From: Enterobacteriaceae bacterium | GTDB taxonomy: Bacteria; Pseudomonadota; Gammaproteobacteria; Enterobacterales; Enterobacteriaceae | Assembly (NCBI GenBank): GCA_031253755.1 | Contig: JAIRVT010000003.1 | Coordinates: forward strand, 1 to 64,000 | Direction of reading: 5' to 3' | Length of the DNA: 64,000 nt | Shown: in pieces, positions 1 through 8,447 of the stretch | Layout: every line of letters begins with the position of its first letter | How positions within the stretch are numbered: the stretch's first letter is position 1 | Notes under the pieces: generated by a model | What the model was told of the DNA's origin: nothing | Database searches by the model: none | The model's input: the letters and a program-made list of their open reading frames with translations, nothing else | Position numbers and translations under genes: made by a program

Positions 1-7
1 TCAATTT
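1..7 (-). rRNA. rrs: 16S rRNA, extreme 5' end (partial)
   Basis: Read on the minus strand, positions 7 to 1 give AAATTGA, the first bases of mature enterobacterial 16S rRNA. They follow a complete rRNA leader (boxA, P1, P2). The rest of the gene lies outside the window, so the call rests on the leader and on conserved synteny: gmhB adjoins rrnH in E. coli. Confidence 0.8.
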
Positions 8-152
8 AAAGTGTTTGATGCTCAAAGAATTGTTTACTGTTAGTTCATAATGAATTAACTGTTTTAGTCACTCTTCAAGACTTTTTATTTTTGACGTCTT
101 TCGACGTTTCGATAATGTCCTGCGAGTGCCCACACAGATTGTCTGATTAACT

Positions 153-164
153 TGTTAAAGAGCG
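153..164 (-). promoter_or_regulatory. boxA antitermination element
   Basis: On the minus strand this reads CGCTCTTTAACA, one base different from the E. coli rrn boxA. In the family it binds NusB/S10 (NusE), so that RNA polymerase resists Rho-dependent termination across the untranslated rRNA operon. Confidence 0.85.
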
Positions 165-204
165 GTGCAACCGAACGTTTTCGTTCCCGGTTGCGAGGCT
201 GCGT

Positions 205-232
205 ATCTTACGCTTTCCTCTCAGAGTGTCAA
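205..232 (-). promoter_or_regulatory. rRNA operon promoter P2
   Basis: On the minus strand there is a perfect -35 TTGACA (227-232) and a -10 TAAGAT (205-210) with a 16-bp spacer. It lies about 100 bp downstream of P1, as rrn P2 promoters do. Confidence 0.8.
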
Positions 233-304
233 GCCTTTATTTTCGCGGCTTTCAACTCCTGTCATCTCGACTCGTTTGTGTGTTTGTCGTGACAACGGAT
301 GCGC

Positions 305-332
305 ATTATAGGGAGCAGCCGAATTTACGCAA
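305..332 (-). promoter_or_regulatory. rRNA operon promoter P1
   Basis: On the minus strand there is a -35 TTGCGT (327-332), a 16-bp spacer and a consensus -10 TATAAT (305-310). The GC-rich discriminator GCGC that follows is the hallmark of stringently (ppGpp/DksA) controlled rrn P1 promoters. The A/T-rich stretch at about 333-356 is in the position of an UP element. Any Fis sites would fall in the 3' end of gmhB. Confidence 0.85.
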
Positions 333-381
333 GCGTTTTTTGTAATTTCTTTTTCAACCGCTTGCAATTTAAGCAAAAAGG

Positions 382-948
382 CTATTTTTGCCTATTTTTT
401 ATCACTTTTGGCAGCTCAACGAGGCTATTAATGACTAAATCAGCAGTTTGCTCTGCTTCATCTGTTATGGGTTTGCCAGTACGAACCAAGACTTTATTTC
501 CAACATTAGCGGCAGTTGCTGCCAGCATATCTTCTATCTTGTCTCCCACCATATAAGAGGCCGCCATATTAATATGCAGTGCGTTCTGTGCATCAAGTAA
601 CATGCCGGTTTGCGGTTTGCGGCAATCACAGTTCTTTTTATAATGCTCATCGCTGGCTTCCGGATGATGCGGGCAATAATAGATACCATCCAGATCAACA
701 CCACGGTCTGCCAGTGACCAATCCATCCACTCTGTTAACTGTAGGAATTGATCTTCGGTAAACATTCCTCTGGCAATGCCCGATTGATTGGTCACCAATA
801 TCAATGCGTAACCCATGTTCTTTAATTCAAGCATGGCTTCAATCGCGCCATCAATAAATTGAAAATTATCTATTTCACAGACATAGCCATGATCGATGTT
901 AATCGTGCCGTCACGATCTAAAAATACGGCGGGAATACCTTGAGTCAC
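382..948 (-). CDS. gmhB: D-glycero-beta-D-manno-heptose-1,7-bisphosphate 7-phosphatase
   Basis: A cytoplasmic HAD-family phosphatase that removes the C7 phosphate from heptose 1,7-bisphosphate, on the route to ADP-heptose for the LPS inner core. The catalytic DxD aspartates are D11 and D13 (DRDGT), the SxT-like motif is in VTNQSG near residue 52, and the last HAD motif is VGDKIEDM. Zinc ligands C92, H94, C107 and C109 are present. The length of 188 aa is normal. The start is GTG, with GGAG 8 nt upstream; the E. coli gene also starts with GTG. The gene lies upstream of the rRNA operon and reads toward it, as in E. coli, so its 3' end overlaps the upstream control region of P1. Confidence 0.95.
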   Translation of the reverse strand: MTQGIPAVFLDRDGTINIDHGYVCEIDNFQFIDGAIEAMLELKNMGYALILVTNQSGIARGMFTEDQFLQLTEWMDWSLADRGVDLDGIYYCPHHPEASDEHYKKNCDCRKPQTGMLLDAQNALHINMAASYMVGDKIEDMLAATAANVGNKVLVRTGKPITDEAEQTADLVINSLVELPKVIKNRQK

Positions 949-1030
949 CTGATTGCTCCAAGAATGTACGGAAGCGACAGTATCGCATGATTTGTGAGTG
1001 AATGAGAATGCAGCATTTGATTTATTCTTA

Positions 1031-1060
1031 GTTGACTTAGACGTCTAGACGCCTTAACAT
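1031..1060 (+). promoter_or_regulatory. metNIQ promoter with tandem MetJ operators (met boxes)
   Basis: Two adjacent 8-bp met boxes, AGACGTCT (1039-1046, perfect) and AGACGCCT (1047-1054, one mismatch), are preceded by a degenerate one at 1031-1038. They occupy the 16-bp spacer between a -35 TTGACT (1033-1038) and a -10 TAACAT (1055-1060). MetJ with S-adenosylmethionine bound here would block RNA polymerase. The pattern is seen directly; repression by MetJ is inferred from the family. Confidence 0.85.
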
Positions 1061-1136
1061 CCGCTTTAATTTATGACTTGTTGCAAATGCTTTCAAGTTA
1101 CTCACTTTTATATCTCACTAAGAGAAAAAAATAAAA

Positions 1137-2168
1137 ATGATAAGACTGGCTCAGATAAATAAAGTATTTCAACAAGGAACGCGCTCTATAAAAGCCCTTT
1201 CTGATATTAATCTGCATGTCCCTCAGGGGCAGATTTATGGTGTTATCGGCTCCTCCGGCGCCGGAAAAAGTACCTTAATTCGTTGTGTGAATATGCTTGA
1301 ACGCCCAACGTCCGGTCAGGTGCTTGTTGATGGACAGGATTTAACTTCACTTTCAGAACGTGAATTAACCCGTGCCCGCCGTAATATCGGCATGATTTTC
1401 CAGCATTTTAATCTGCTGTCCTCCAGAACAGTCTTTGGCAACGTGGCATTGCCTTTAGAATTGAGCAATACGCCAAAAGCAGAGATCAATGCAAAAGTCA
1501 GTGAATTGCTGGAATTAGTCGGCCTTTCTGAAAAGCATGACGCTTATCCTGCCAACTTGTCAGGTGGCCAGAAGCAGCGTGTCGCTATCGCCCGCGCGTT
1601 GGCAAATTCGCCAAAAGTACTTTTATGTGATGAAGCGACCAGCGCGCTGGATCCGGCAACCACTCGCTCTATTCTGGAATTATTGAAAGATATTAATCGC
1701 CGTTTGGGATTAACTATCTTACTGATCACCCATGAAATGGATGTCGTTAAACGTATTTGTGATCAGGTTGCCGTGATCAGCGGTGGGCAGTTGATTGAAC
1801 AAGATGTGGTGAGCGCCATATTCTCTCATCCTAAGACACCGATTGCTCAGGAGTTTATTCAGTCCACACTGCATTTGGATGTGCCTGAGGACTATTTAGT
1901 GAAGTTGAAACCAGAACCAACCACAGATAGCTGCCCATTACTGAAACTGGAATTTACGGGCAAATCTGTTGATGCTCCCTTAATTTCTATGGCGGTACGC
2001 CGTTTCAATATTGATATCAGTATCCTGAGTTCTCAGATGGATTATGCCGGTGGTGTGAAATTCGGCGTTATGTTGGCGGAATTGGACGGTGACACCAGCA
2101 GTATCGAATCAACAATTACGTTTTTAAAAGAGCATCATGTGAAAGTAGAGGTTCTCGGTTATGTCTGA
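1137..2168 (+). CDS. metN: D/L-methionine ABC transporter, ATP-binding protein MetN
   Basis: The ATPase subunit of the MetNIQ methionine importer, at the inner face of the cytoplasmic membrane. Walker A is at residues 38-46 (GSSGAGKST), the ABC signature LSGGQ at 141-145, and Walker B with D165 and catalytic E166 around 161-170. The C-terminal ~80 residues are the NIL/ACT-like domain, which binds methionine and inhibits transport when the cell has enough. At 343 aa it matches E. coli. It overlaps metI by 8 nt, implying coupled translation, and is preceded by met boxes. Confidence 0.96.
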   Translation: MIRLAQINKVFQQGTRSIKALSDINLHVPQGQIYGVIGSSGAGKSTLIRCVNMLERPTSGQVLVDGQDLTSLSERELTRARRNIGMIFQHFNLLSSRTVFGNVALPLELSNTPKAEINAKVSELLELVGLSEKHDAYPANLSGGQKQRVAIARALANSPKVLLCDEATSALDPATTRSILELLKDINRRLGLTILLITHEMDVVKRICDQVAVISGGQLIEQDVVSAIFSHPKTPIAQEFIQSTLHLDVPEDYLVKLKPEPTTDSCPLLKLEFTGKSVDAPLISMAVRRFNIDISILSSQMDYAGGVKFGVMLAELDGDTSSIESTITFLKEHHVKVEVLGYV

Positions 2169-2814
2169 AGGAATGATTTTATTATTGGCTAAAGGAGTCT
2201 GGGAAACTCTGGTGATGACTTTTGTTTCCGGCTTTTTTGGTTTTGTGATCGGTTTACCTGCCGGCGTGCTCTTATATGTCACGCGCCCCGGCCAGATTAT
2301 CGAAAATGGCGCGTTATACCGCCTTCTTTCTGCGCTGGTCAATATCAGCCGCTCTGTGCCGTTCATTATTTTGCTGGTCTGGATGTTGCCGTTTACCCGG
2401 CTGCTTGTGGGAACGTCAATCGGGTTACAGGCGGCGATTGTTCCTTTGACAGTCGGTGCAGCACCTTTTATTGCCCGTATGGTGGAAAATACATTATTGG
2501 AAATTCCGTCAGGGTTGATCGAAGCAGCACGAGCAATGGGAGCAACACCGTTTCAGATTGTGAAAAAGATTTTGCTGCCTGAAGCGTTACCCGGTTTAAT
2601 CAATGCCGCCACAATTACGTTAATTACGTTGGTGGGCTATTCCGCAATGGGTGGCATTGTCGGTGCCGGTGGTTTAGGGCAGATAGGCTATCAGTATGGC
2701 TATGTTGGCTACGATGCCACCGTGATGAATACCGTATTGGCATTATTAGTTGTGTTGGTTTTCCTGATTCAGTTAGGCGGAGACTACTTAGCAAAAGCTG
2801 TTAATCGTAAATAA
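2161..2814 (+). CDS. metI: D/L-methionine ABC transporter permease MetI
   Basis: The membrane-spanning subunit of MetNIQ, 217 aa, with about five hydrophobic segments. The cytoplasmic coupling motif typical of the BPD permease family is visible near residues 119-135 ([13 protein letters not shown]). It starts inside the last codons of metN. Two copies would pair with two MetN subunits to form the importer, fed by the lipoprotein MetQ. Confidence 0.96.
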   Translation: MSEGMILLLAKGVWETLVMTFVSGFFGFVIGLPAGVLLYVTRPGQIIENGALYRLLSALVNISRSVPFIILLVWMLPFTRLLVGTSIGLQAAIVPLTVGAAPFIARMVENTLLEIPSGLIEAARAMGATPFQIVKKILLPEALPGLINAATITLITLVGYSAMGGIVGAGGLGQIGYQYGYVGYDATVMNTVLALLVVLVFLIQLGGDYLAKAVNRK

Positions 2815-2826
2815 GGCTATTTCAAT

Positions 2827-2890
2827 AGATAACTATGTGACCGAGGCGAGCGTATCCAACCAAAGAGGTGGCTCGAAAGGCGCGGGTATA
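2827..2890. repeat. Family A dispersed repeat, right-hand part
   Basis: This matches the right part of the long family A copies at 32471-32613 and 55687-55811: a bend resembling GATAACTATG, then AACCAAAGAGG and the terminal GGCGCGGGTATA. The left half is missing. It separates metI from metQ and lies within the presumed metNIQ transcript. Confidence 0.7.
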
Positions 2891-2920
2891 AATCAGTGTT
2901 CTGTTCAATAGGGGAAAAAT

Positions 2921-3736
2921 ATGTCAGTGAAATTAAAGTCTATTGCTGTAATCGGGGCATTATTAGGAACATTAGCACTTGCAGGCTGCGGTCAGGAGCA
3001 AAAAGATCCCAACCAGATTAAAGTCGGTGTCATTACAGGGCCTGAATTAAAGGTTGCTGAAGCCGCGAAGCAAGTCGCGAAAGAAAAGTATGGGCTTAAT
3101 GTTGAACTGATATCATTCAATGATTATGTTCTGCCAAATGAATCACTGGACAAAGGCGATATTGACGTCAATATCTTCCAACACAAGCCTTATTTGGATC
3201 AACAAATAAAAGAACGTCATTTTAAGCTGGCGATTGTGGGCAATGCGTTTATTTATCCAATGGCAGCTTATTCTAAGAAAATCAAATCACTGGACGAATT
3301 GAAAGACGGTGCTCAGATTTCGATACCGAACGATCCAACCAATCTGGGTCGTGCTCTGTTGTTGTTGCAAAAACAGGGCCTTATCACGCTGAAAGAGGGC
3401 GTTGGCCTGACACCAACCAAGCTGGATATTACCAGCAACCCGAAACATTTAAAGATTGTGGAACTGGAAGCACCGCTGCTGCCACGTTCACTGGATGATC
3501 AAAACATCGCTTTTGCCATTATCAACACGACTTACGCCGGGCAGATTGGTTTGACGCCACAGAAAGACGGCATTTTTGTTGAAGGTAAAGATTCACCTTA
3601 CGTCAATATCATCGTCAGCCGCGAAGACAATAAAAATGCGGAAAATGTGCAAAAATTTGTGAAAGCCTATCACTCACCGGAAGTCGAGAAAGAAGCACAT
3701 GAAGTCTTCAAAGGCGGAGAAGTAAAAGGTTGGTAA
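2921..3736 (+). CDS. metQ: D/L-methionine-binding lipoprotein MetQ
   Basis: The substrate-binding component of MetNIQ. An N-terminal lipoprotein signal ends in the lipobox LAGC with acylated Cys23, so it is expected to be anchored in the inner membrane facing the periplasm. The body is a NlpA/MetQ-type binding fold, with characteristic stretches near DYVLPNESL and NIFQHKPYL. The length of 271 aa is typical. The SD is GGGGA, just upstream. A 106-nt gap holding a repeat separates it from metI, and a strong terminator follows. Confidence 0.96.
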   Translation: MSVKLKSIAVIGALLGTLALAGCGQEQKDPNQIKVGVITGPELKVAEAAKQVAKEKYGLNVELISFNDYVLPNESLDKGDIDVNIFQHKPYLDQQIKERHFKLAIVGNAFIYPMAAYSKKIKSLDELKDGAQISIPNDPTNLGRALLLLQKQGLITLKEGVGLTPTKLDITSNPKHLKIVELEAPLLPRSLDDQNIAFAIINTTYAGQIGLTPQKDGIFVEGKDSPYVNIIVSREDNKNAENVQKFVKAYHSPEVEKEAHEVFKGGEVKGW

Positions 3737-3769
3737 CCTTTCCTATTTAGGCAATCAGGATTAGAATTC

Positions 3770-3815
3770 TGGGCGGATAGCTTGATATGAAATAGCTTAT
3801 CCGCCCATTTTTATT
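3770..3815 (+). terminator. Intrinsic terminator after metQ
   Basis: Inverted repeat GGGCGGATA with complementary TATCCGCCC (around AGCTT/AAGCT-like bases), followed by ATTTTTATT. It ends the metNIQ operon. Confidence 0.85.
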
Positions 3816-3863
3816 GTCAGCAAAACTGACTGTTTTTACCGTTTTGCCAATACTCAATCAATT

Positions 3864-3903
3864 TATACCCTATGGATTTCGAGTACGAAAGACGACGGGT
3901 ATT
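3864..3903. repeat. Family A dispersed repeat, short form
   Basis: Only the two ends of family A are present, joined directly: TATACCCTATGGATTTCGAG and GAAAGACGACGGGTAT. It makes an imperfect palindrome 25 nt upstream of rcsF. Confidence 0.75.
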
Positions 3904-3927
3904 CAATCGAAATAAGGATGCAGCTCG

Positions 3928-4299
3928 ATGCGTATATTACCTCTCTGCTTCATGGCGCTTTTTATGGTTGGATGTACTTCACTTGATAAAACGGATGAAG
4001 CCGGTTTTTATTCAACACTGGAAAACCAGAGTGCAACTTATGTCCGGTTATATAGCAAACCTGACGAGCTATCCGGTTCATCCTATAAAGAGCTGGGAAT
4101 TGTTGCAGGTGAATCCTGTCGCAGCACATTGCAGGATCCTCCGGCAAGTATTGCAACCGCACGGCAAAAAATGCTGGCAAAAGCCTCGTCTTTAAAAGCC
4201 AATGGCGTCTTATTGCGCCAATGTGCGCTCATGTCCGGTCAGGGTTGCTATCAGATTGCTATCTGTGAAGGTACCGCGATAGAAACCGTTAATAATTGA
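3928..4299 (+). CDS. rcsF: Rcs stress-sensing outer-membrane lipoprotein RcsF
   Basis: The lipoprotein that senses envelope damage and activates the Rcs phosphorelay (through IgaA in E. coli). The signal peptide ends in lipobox MVGC with lipidated Cys16. The globular domain keeps the four cysteines that form two nonconsecutive disulfides in the family: C64, C99, C107 and C113. It has 123 aa against 134 in E. coli. The difference lies in the linker between the lipid anchor and the globular domain, which is about 10 residues shorter and lacks the proline-rich stretch. The SD AAGGA lies 9 nt before ATG. Confidence 0.93.
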   Translation: MRILPLCFMALFMVGCTSLDKTDEAGFYSTLENQSATYVRLYSKPDELSGSSYKELGIVAGESCRSTLQDPPASIATARQKMLAKASSLKANGVLLRQCALMSGQGCYQIAICEGTAIETVNN

Positions 4300-4316
4300 T
4301 TATCAAAAAAGGGCTT

Positions 4317-5024
4317 ATGGCAGATTTTCATTTTACCCAAATAGGAACGATTCATTCTCCTTATAAAGAGAAGTTTGCCATTCCGCGCCAGCCGGGTTTG
4401 GTGGAAGACGGCACGGGTCAGCTTGAATTGCTGGCCCCTTATAACCAGATGGAGGCTGTGCGGGGATTAGAACAGTTCAGCCATTTGTGGGTAGTGTTCG
4501 TTTTTCACCAAACGATGAATGGCGGTTGGAATCCACTCGTTCGCCCGCCGCGTTTGGGTGGCAATGCCAAAATGGGGGTATTTGCTACCCGTTCAACCTT
4601 TCGTCCCAACCCGATTGGCATGTCTTTGGTGGAACTGAAAGGCATTGATTATCAAAATAATCGTCTGCTGCTGCAATTGGGCAGTCTGGATTTAGTCGAT
4701 GGAACGCCGGTTATCGACATCAAGCCCTATCTGCCGTTTGCCGAGTCACAGCCTGAAGCCAAAGCGGGTTTCGCCCAAGAAGCGCCGGAAGCAAGCATGG
4801 AAGTGTGTTTTTCGCCAATCGCAGAACAGCAACTTGTATGCCAGCAGGCAAATTATCCGCAATTACGACGTTTTATCAGCCAGATTTTGGCTCAAGATCC
4901 GCGCCCGGCCTATCGTAAGAAAGCGCAGGAAAACCGAATATATGCAGCTCATATTCTGGATTTTAATGTGCGCTGGCAGGTTTTTGGAGCCATCACGGAA
5001 GTGGTTTCTATCGAGGCTCGCTAG
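4317..5024 (+). CDS. trmO: tRNA (adenine(37)-N6)-methyltransferase TrmO
   Basis: An SAM-dependent enzyme that methylates t6A37 of threonine tRNA to m6t6A (formerly YaeB/TsaA). Family hallmarks are RPPRLGGNAKMGVFATRS near residue 80 and RPNPIGMSLVEL. The C-terminal DPRPAYR and LDFNVRW motifs are kept. I chose the ATG at 4317 over an in-frame TTG at 4296, which overlaps rcsF. The ATG gives 235 aa, the E. coli length, and a protein beginning MADFHF. It follows rcsF by 17 nt, so the two are probably cotranscribed. Confidence 0.94.
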   Translation: MADFHFTQIGTIHSPYKEKFAIPRQPGLVEDGTGQLELLAPYNQMEAVRGLEQFSHLWVVFVFHQTMNGGWNPLVRPPRLGGNAKMGVFATRSTFRPNPIGMSLVELKGIDYQNNRLLLQLGSLDLVDGTPVIDIKPYLPFAESQPEAKAGFAQEAPEASMEVCFSPIAEQQLVCQQANYPQLRRFISQILAQDPRPAYRKKAQENRIYAAHILDFNVRWQVFGAITEVVSIEAR

Positions 5025-5070
5025 CCCCAATAAATTTCCCTGACAAATAAGATGTAAGGGAAAAGCACTT

Positions 5071-5097
5071 TTGACATCGCAAACTCACTGGTAAACT
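5071..5097 (+). promoter_or_regulatory. Probable proS promoter
   Basis: A perfect -35 TTGACA (5071-5076) with a -10-like TAAACT (5092-5097) at 15-bp spacing. A small inverted repeat GTAAAC/GTTTAC (5091-5107) followed by T residues overlaps it and might instead act as the trmO terminator. The 160-nt gap before proS fits a promoter here. Confidence 0.5.
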
Positions 5098-5184
5098 AGC
5101 GGTTTACTTTATTTTCTGGGTTGGGGGGTACTCATTTTACTGAATACCGCCCAGTAGCAATTTGCTGTCCAATGGAAACTTACT

Positions 5185-6903
5185 ATGCGTACTAGCCAAT
5201 ACCTGCTCTCTACTTTAAAAGAGACACCTGCTGATGCGGAAGTCGTCAGTCATAAACTGATGCTTCGTGCCGGAATGATCCGTAAACTCGCCTCAGGCCT
5301 GTACAACTGGATGCCAACCGGTGTTCGTGTACTGAGAAAAGTTGAAAATATTGTTCGTGAAGAGATGAATAATGCAGGCGCAATTGAAGTTTCCATGCCG
5401 GTCGTTCAGCCAGCAGATTTGTGGCAGGAAAGTGGTCGTTGGGAACAATATGGCCCGGAATTACTGCGTCTTGAAGATCGTGGCGCACGGCCTTTTGTTT
5501 TGGGACCAACCCATGAAGAGGTCATTACTGATCTGGTTCGTAACGAAGTGACTTCTTATAAGCAACTGCCGTTAAATCTGTTCCAAATCCAGACTAAATT
5601 CCGTGATGAAGTCCGCCCGCGTTTTGGCGTCATGCGTTCACGGGAATTCATCATGAAAGATGCTTATTCTTTCCATACCAGCCAAGAGTCCCTGCAAGAG
5701 ACTTATGACAAAATGTACGCGGCTTACAGCCAGATCTTTACCCGTATCGGGCTGGATTTCCGTGCAGTTCTGGCTGACACCGGTTCTATCGGCGGTAATG
5801 CTTCCCATGAATTTCAGGTTCTGGCAGACAGCGGAGAAGATGATATTGTTTTCTCCACAGAATCGAACTATGCCGCGAATATTGAGCTGGCTGAAGCGGT
5901 CATGCCAACTCAGGAGCGCGCCGCTCCGACAGAAGAGATGCGGCTGGTGGATACACCTGATGCAAAAACCATTGCTGAATTGGTTGCACAATTCAATCTG
6001 CCTATTGAAAAAACCGTTAAGACACTGATTGTCCACGCCGCAGAAGAGAGCGGACACAAGCTGGTTGCGTTGCTGGTTCGTGGTGATCATGAGCTAAATG
6101 AAATCAAAGCTGAAAAACTGCCATTGGTTGCCAGCCCGCTGAACTTTGCCAGCGAAGAAGAAATTCGGGCTATCGTGAATGCCGGCCCAGGCTCTTTAGG
6201 CCCGGTCAATCTGCCAATGCCGGTGATCATCGACCGCAGTGTATCTGTCATGAGTGATTTCGGTGCAGGAGCTAACATTGATGGCAAACACTATTTCGGT
6301 ATTAACTGGGAGCGCGACCTGCCTCTGGCCGAAATGGCAGATATCCGTAATGTGGTTGAAGGTGATACCAGCCCGGATGGCAAAGGAACACTGTTGATCA
6401 AACGCGGTATCGAAGTCGGCCATATCTTCCAGCTTGGTACTAAATATTCAGACGCGCTGAAAGCCACCGTACAGAACGAAGAAGGCTATAACCAGATCCT
6501 GACGATGGGATGTTATGGCATCGGCGTTACCCGTATCGTCGCCGCAGCCATCGAGCAAAATCACGATGATCGCGGCATTATTTGGCCGGATGCCATTGCA
6601 CCATTTCAGGTTGTCGTTTTGCCAATGAACATGCACAAATCTTATCGTGTCAAAGAAGTGGCGGAAAAACTGTATGCCGATTTGCGTGCCTGCGGTATTG
6701 ATGTGATTTTAGATGATCGCAAAGAGCGTCCGGGGGTGATGTTTGCCGACATGGAGCTGATGGGCGTTCCACATACGCTGGTTATCGGTGATCGCAATCT
6801 CGATAGCGGAGAAGTCGAGTACAAATATCGCCGTCATGGTGAAAAACAGATGCTGAAACTGGACAATGTGGTGGACTATCTGAAAGCCAACATTAAATTC
6901 TGA
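5185..6903 (+). CDS. proS: Prolyl-tRNA synthetase
   Basis: A class II aminoacyl-tRNA synthetase that charges tRNA-Pro in the cytoplasm. At 572 aa it matches the E. coli enzyme, and it is the bacterial type with the editing (INS) domain inserted between motifs 2 and 3, at about residues 225-405. Class II motifs are visible: motif 1 near residue 60 ([10 protein letters not shown]), motif 2 ([17 protein letters not shown], about 138-154) and motif 3 (GCYGIGVTR, about 443-451). The C-terminal anticodon-binding domain starts near residue 475. It is monocistronic between its own promoter and a terminator. Confidence 0.97.
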   Translation: MRTSQYLLSTLKETPADAEVVSHKLMLRAGMIRKLASGLYNWMPTGVRVLRKVENIVREEMNNAGAIEVSMPVVQPADLWQESGRWEQYGPELLRLEDRGARPFVLGPTHEEVITDLVRNEVTSYKQLPLNLFQIQTKFRDEVRPRFGVMRSREFIMKDAYSFHTSQESLQETYDKMYAAYSQIFTRIGLDFRAVLADTGSIGGNASHEFQVLADSGEDDIVFSTESNYAANIELAEAVMPTQERAAPTEEMRLVDTPDAKTIAELVAQFNLPIEKTVKTLIVHAAEESGHKLVALLVRGDHELNEIKAEKLPLVASPLNFASEEEIRAIVNAGPGSLGPVNLPMPVIIDRSVSVMSDFGAGANIDGKHYFGINWERDLPLAEMADIRNVVEGDTSPDGKGTLLIKRGIEVGHIFQLGTKYSDALKATVQNEEGYNQILTMGCYGIGVTRIVAAAIEQNHDDRGIIWPDAIAPFQVVVLPMNMHKSYRVKEVAEKLYADLRACGIDVILDDRKERPGVMFADMELMGVPHTLVIGDRNLDSGEVEYKYRRHGEKQMLKLDNVVDYLKANIKF

Positions 6904-6938
6904 TTACACTTTTTTCCTGCGATCCGATAAAAATAAGA

Positions 6939-6970
6939 AAACCTGCGTACTCCGTGTGCGCAGGTTTTTT
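6939..6970. terminator. Bidirectional terminator between proS and nlpE
   Basis: The stem AAACCTGCG pairs with CGCAGGTTT around a short loop, followed by a T run on the plus strand and preceded by an A-rich stretch. It can serve both convergent genes. Confidence 0.85.
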
Positions 6971-6983
6971 TCAGGAGTAATGC

Positions 6984-7679
6984 TTATTTTTTGGTCTGAC
7001 AAGAGGATGATTTATCAAACTGAGCTTTGCCGGACTGAATCAGAGCGTTATCAAATAACCCATCTTCCATTGAAGGCCGGAGTGTATAGTATCCTTCGAC
7101 TTCAACATAAACCGGTTCCCCATCTTTCACACCCGTTGCACGGTAGCCACGTTCCATATCGAGATTTTCCGCTGCATCATAGCGCTTTCCACTACGGCAT
7201 TCGGTAAAAACCGCGCTATCTGCGAAATAACGGTATTCTCCCGCTAGCTGAGTTGGTTTGACCTTTTCCAGCTTATAGTTCAGCTCAGACTGAATTGGCT
7301 GGCCTTCGGTATCCAGCATATCCAGATCGTCTCCTTTCATCTGGAAATAGGATTTATTACCCTCTTTGCTGGTCAGGGTTATCTTTTGATCTTTGGCAGC
7401 CCAACGGCCTGTTTCAACGAAAGGTTCGTTTTCATAGCCCGTTTTGAGATAAACCTCCCGTAGAATATACGTCCCATCATTCCCAAGCCGCAAAGTAGTT
7501 TCAATACCAGAGCAATCGGCACAAGGCACAACGCCGTTAAACACTTTTTCAGTCATCTGAAACTTGCTTTGAGCTGCCGCTCCATTCTGCTGAGCAGGAT
7601 TATTCTGACATCCGGCCACTGTCAGCGTGCCTGCTGCAACCAGAGCAAGCCATATACTTTTATTTATTACCATTTTCAT
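6984..7679 (-). CDS. nlpE: Copper/surface-sensing outer-membrane lipoprotein NlpE (CutF)
   Basis: An envelope lipoprotein that activates the Cpx stress response during surface contact, lipoprotein-trafficking defects or redox stress. The signal peptide ends in VAGC with lipidated Cys24. The N-terminal domain carries the CxxC pair C53/C56 (PCADCSG). The C-terminal OB-like domain holds C161 and C227, the pair whose disulfide state is sensed in E. coli. The length of 231 aa is normal. An ATG two codons downstream (7673) has the better SD (AGGA, 5-nt spacing) and may be the true start. It is a monocistronic gene, convergent with proS. Confidence 0.92.
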   Translation of the reverse strand: MKMVINKSIWLALVAAGTLTVAGCQNNPAQQNGAAAQSKFQMTEKVFNGVVPCADCSGIETTLRLGNDGTYILREVYLKTGYENEPFVETGRWAAKDQKITLTSKEGNKSYFQMKGDDLDMLDTEGQPIQSELNYKLEKVKPTQLAGEYRYFADSAVFTECRSGKRYDAAENLDMERGYRATGVKDGEPVYVEVEGYYTLRPSMEDGLFDNALIQSGKAQFDKSSSCQTKK

Positions 7680-7923
7680 CCTATTGATCCAACAACTCTC
7701 GATAGCCGATAAACTTCAGGCTGCAATCCGTAATATAACGTCAATTTGTTGCATAGTGATAAAGCAAAGATTTAACCTACTCACTTTTACGATGTAACTC
7801 AACAGACTTATGCAGTAATATAGAAAACCTGCTGTGCTATAGTCATAGACAGCATTGAGTTAGGTCAATCACGGGCGGCACCATAACCGCCACTAACACA
7901 GCGAACATTAGTGGTGAGCGAAT

Positions 7924-8181
7924 ATGTCTATAGATACTGAATATCAACCCATTAACTGTGATGATTACGATAACCTTGAGCTAGCTTGCCAAAACCAGCT
8001 TTACTTACATATCCAGCTTCGGGGCGGTGAAGTCTTTGAGGGAAAAGCAAATCAGTTGATTTTAAGAAAAAAAGTCGAATATATTGTTGTGGAATCAAAC
8101 GAAGAAACCCGTGAATTAAGATTGGATCACATCGTTAGTTTCAGTAATCCAGAACTTGGCACGATTGTTGTTACCTATTAG
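7924..8181 (+). CDS. rof: Rho-binding antiterminator Rof (YaeO)
   Basis: A small cytoplasmic protein that binds the RNA-binding domain of Rho and inhibits Rho-dependent termination. At 85 aa it matches E. coli Rof closely, with the diagnostic stretches YQPINCDDYDNLELAC near the N terminus and TRELRLDHIVSFSNPE near the C terminus. The 244-nt gap before it, shared with divergent nlpE, holds a TATAGT -10-like element at about 7838 but no clear -35. Companion yaeP, next to rof in E. coli, is not visible here. Confidence 0.95.
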   Translation: MSIDTEYQPINCDDYDNLELACQNQLYLHIQLRGGEVFEGKANQLILRKKVEYIVVESNEETRELRLDHIVSFSNPELGTIVVTY

Positions 8182-8213
8182 TCATTCCGGCACTTCCTTC
8201 TCGCGAATATATA

Positions 8214-8245
8214 AGGTCCTCATTTTTATGAGGACTTTTATTTTA
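8214..8245 (+). terminator. Intrinsic terminator after rof
   Basis: Stem AGTCCTCA-like (GTCCTCA at 8217-8222 region) pairs with TGAGGAC across a T-rich loop and is followed by TTTTATTTT. Confidence 0.85.
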
Positions 8246-8302
8246 AATAATTTTTCATGATAATAAATCAATAATATATTCATCCAATTTTAAGATATAT
8301 AA

Positions 8303-8401
8303 CTTTTCAAAATGATAGGAGTATTCCTTATCCCGCGCGGTGCGCGGGATAAGGAAAGATCACTTTAAATACTCTCACTATTATGAAAAAGCATATATAA
8401 T
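8303..8401. repeat. Family B dispersed repeat, copy 1
   Basis: An element of about 98 bp beginning CTTTTCAAAATGATAGGA, with a strong central hairpin (CCTTATCCCGCGC/GCGCGGGATAAGG, about 8325-8355), and ending ATTATGAAAAAGCATATATA. Copy 2 in the same orientation lies at 9393-9490, so the two bracket the PI-PLC gene. A reduced inverted copy lies at 36218-36287. Confidence 0.8.
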
Positions 8402-8417
8402 ATTTCTCATTATTATA

Positions 8418-8445
8418 AGAGGCAGCTTGAAAGACGACGGGTATA
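8418..8445. repeat. Family A dispersed repeat, right end only
   Basis: The terminal ~28 bp of family A (AGAGGCAGCTTGAAAGACGA then CGGGTATA), without the left arm. It abuts the 3' end of the PI-PLC-like gene. Confidence 0.75.
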
Positions 8446-8447
8446 TT

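Larger units (their letters stand above)
8..298 (-). promoter_or_regulatory. rRNA operon leader region
   Basis: This non-coding stretch, read leftward, is the transcribed leader between the rRNA promoters and 16S rRNA. It holds promoter P2, a boxA antitermination element, and just after it a conserved stretch (about positions 122-150) that closely resembles the E. coli rrn leader. There is no protein-coding gene here. In the family the leader takes part in antitermination and in RNase III processing of the 16S precursor. Confidence 0.85.

Noticed and set aside
299..556. Plus-strand frame at the window start
   Set aside because: It covers rRNA promoter P1 and the 3' end of gmhB in antisense.
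4296..4316. TTG start for trmO
   Set aside because: The ATG at 4317 gives the exact E. coli length and N terminus, while the TTG lies inside rcsF.
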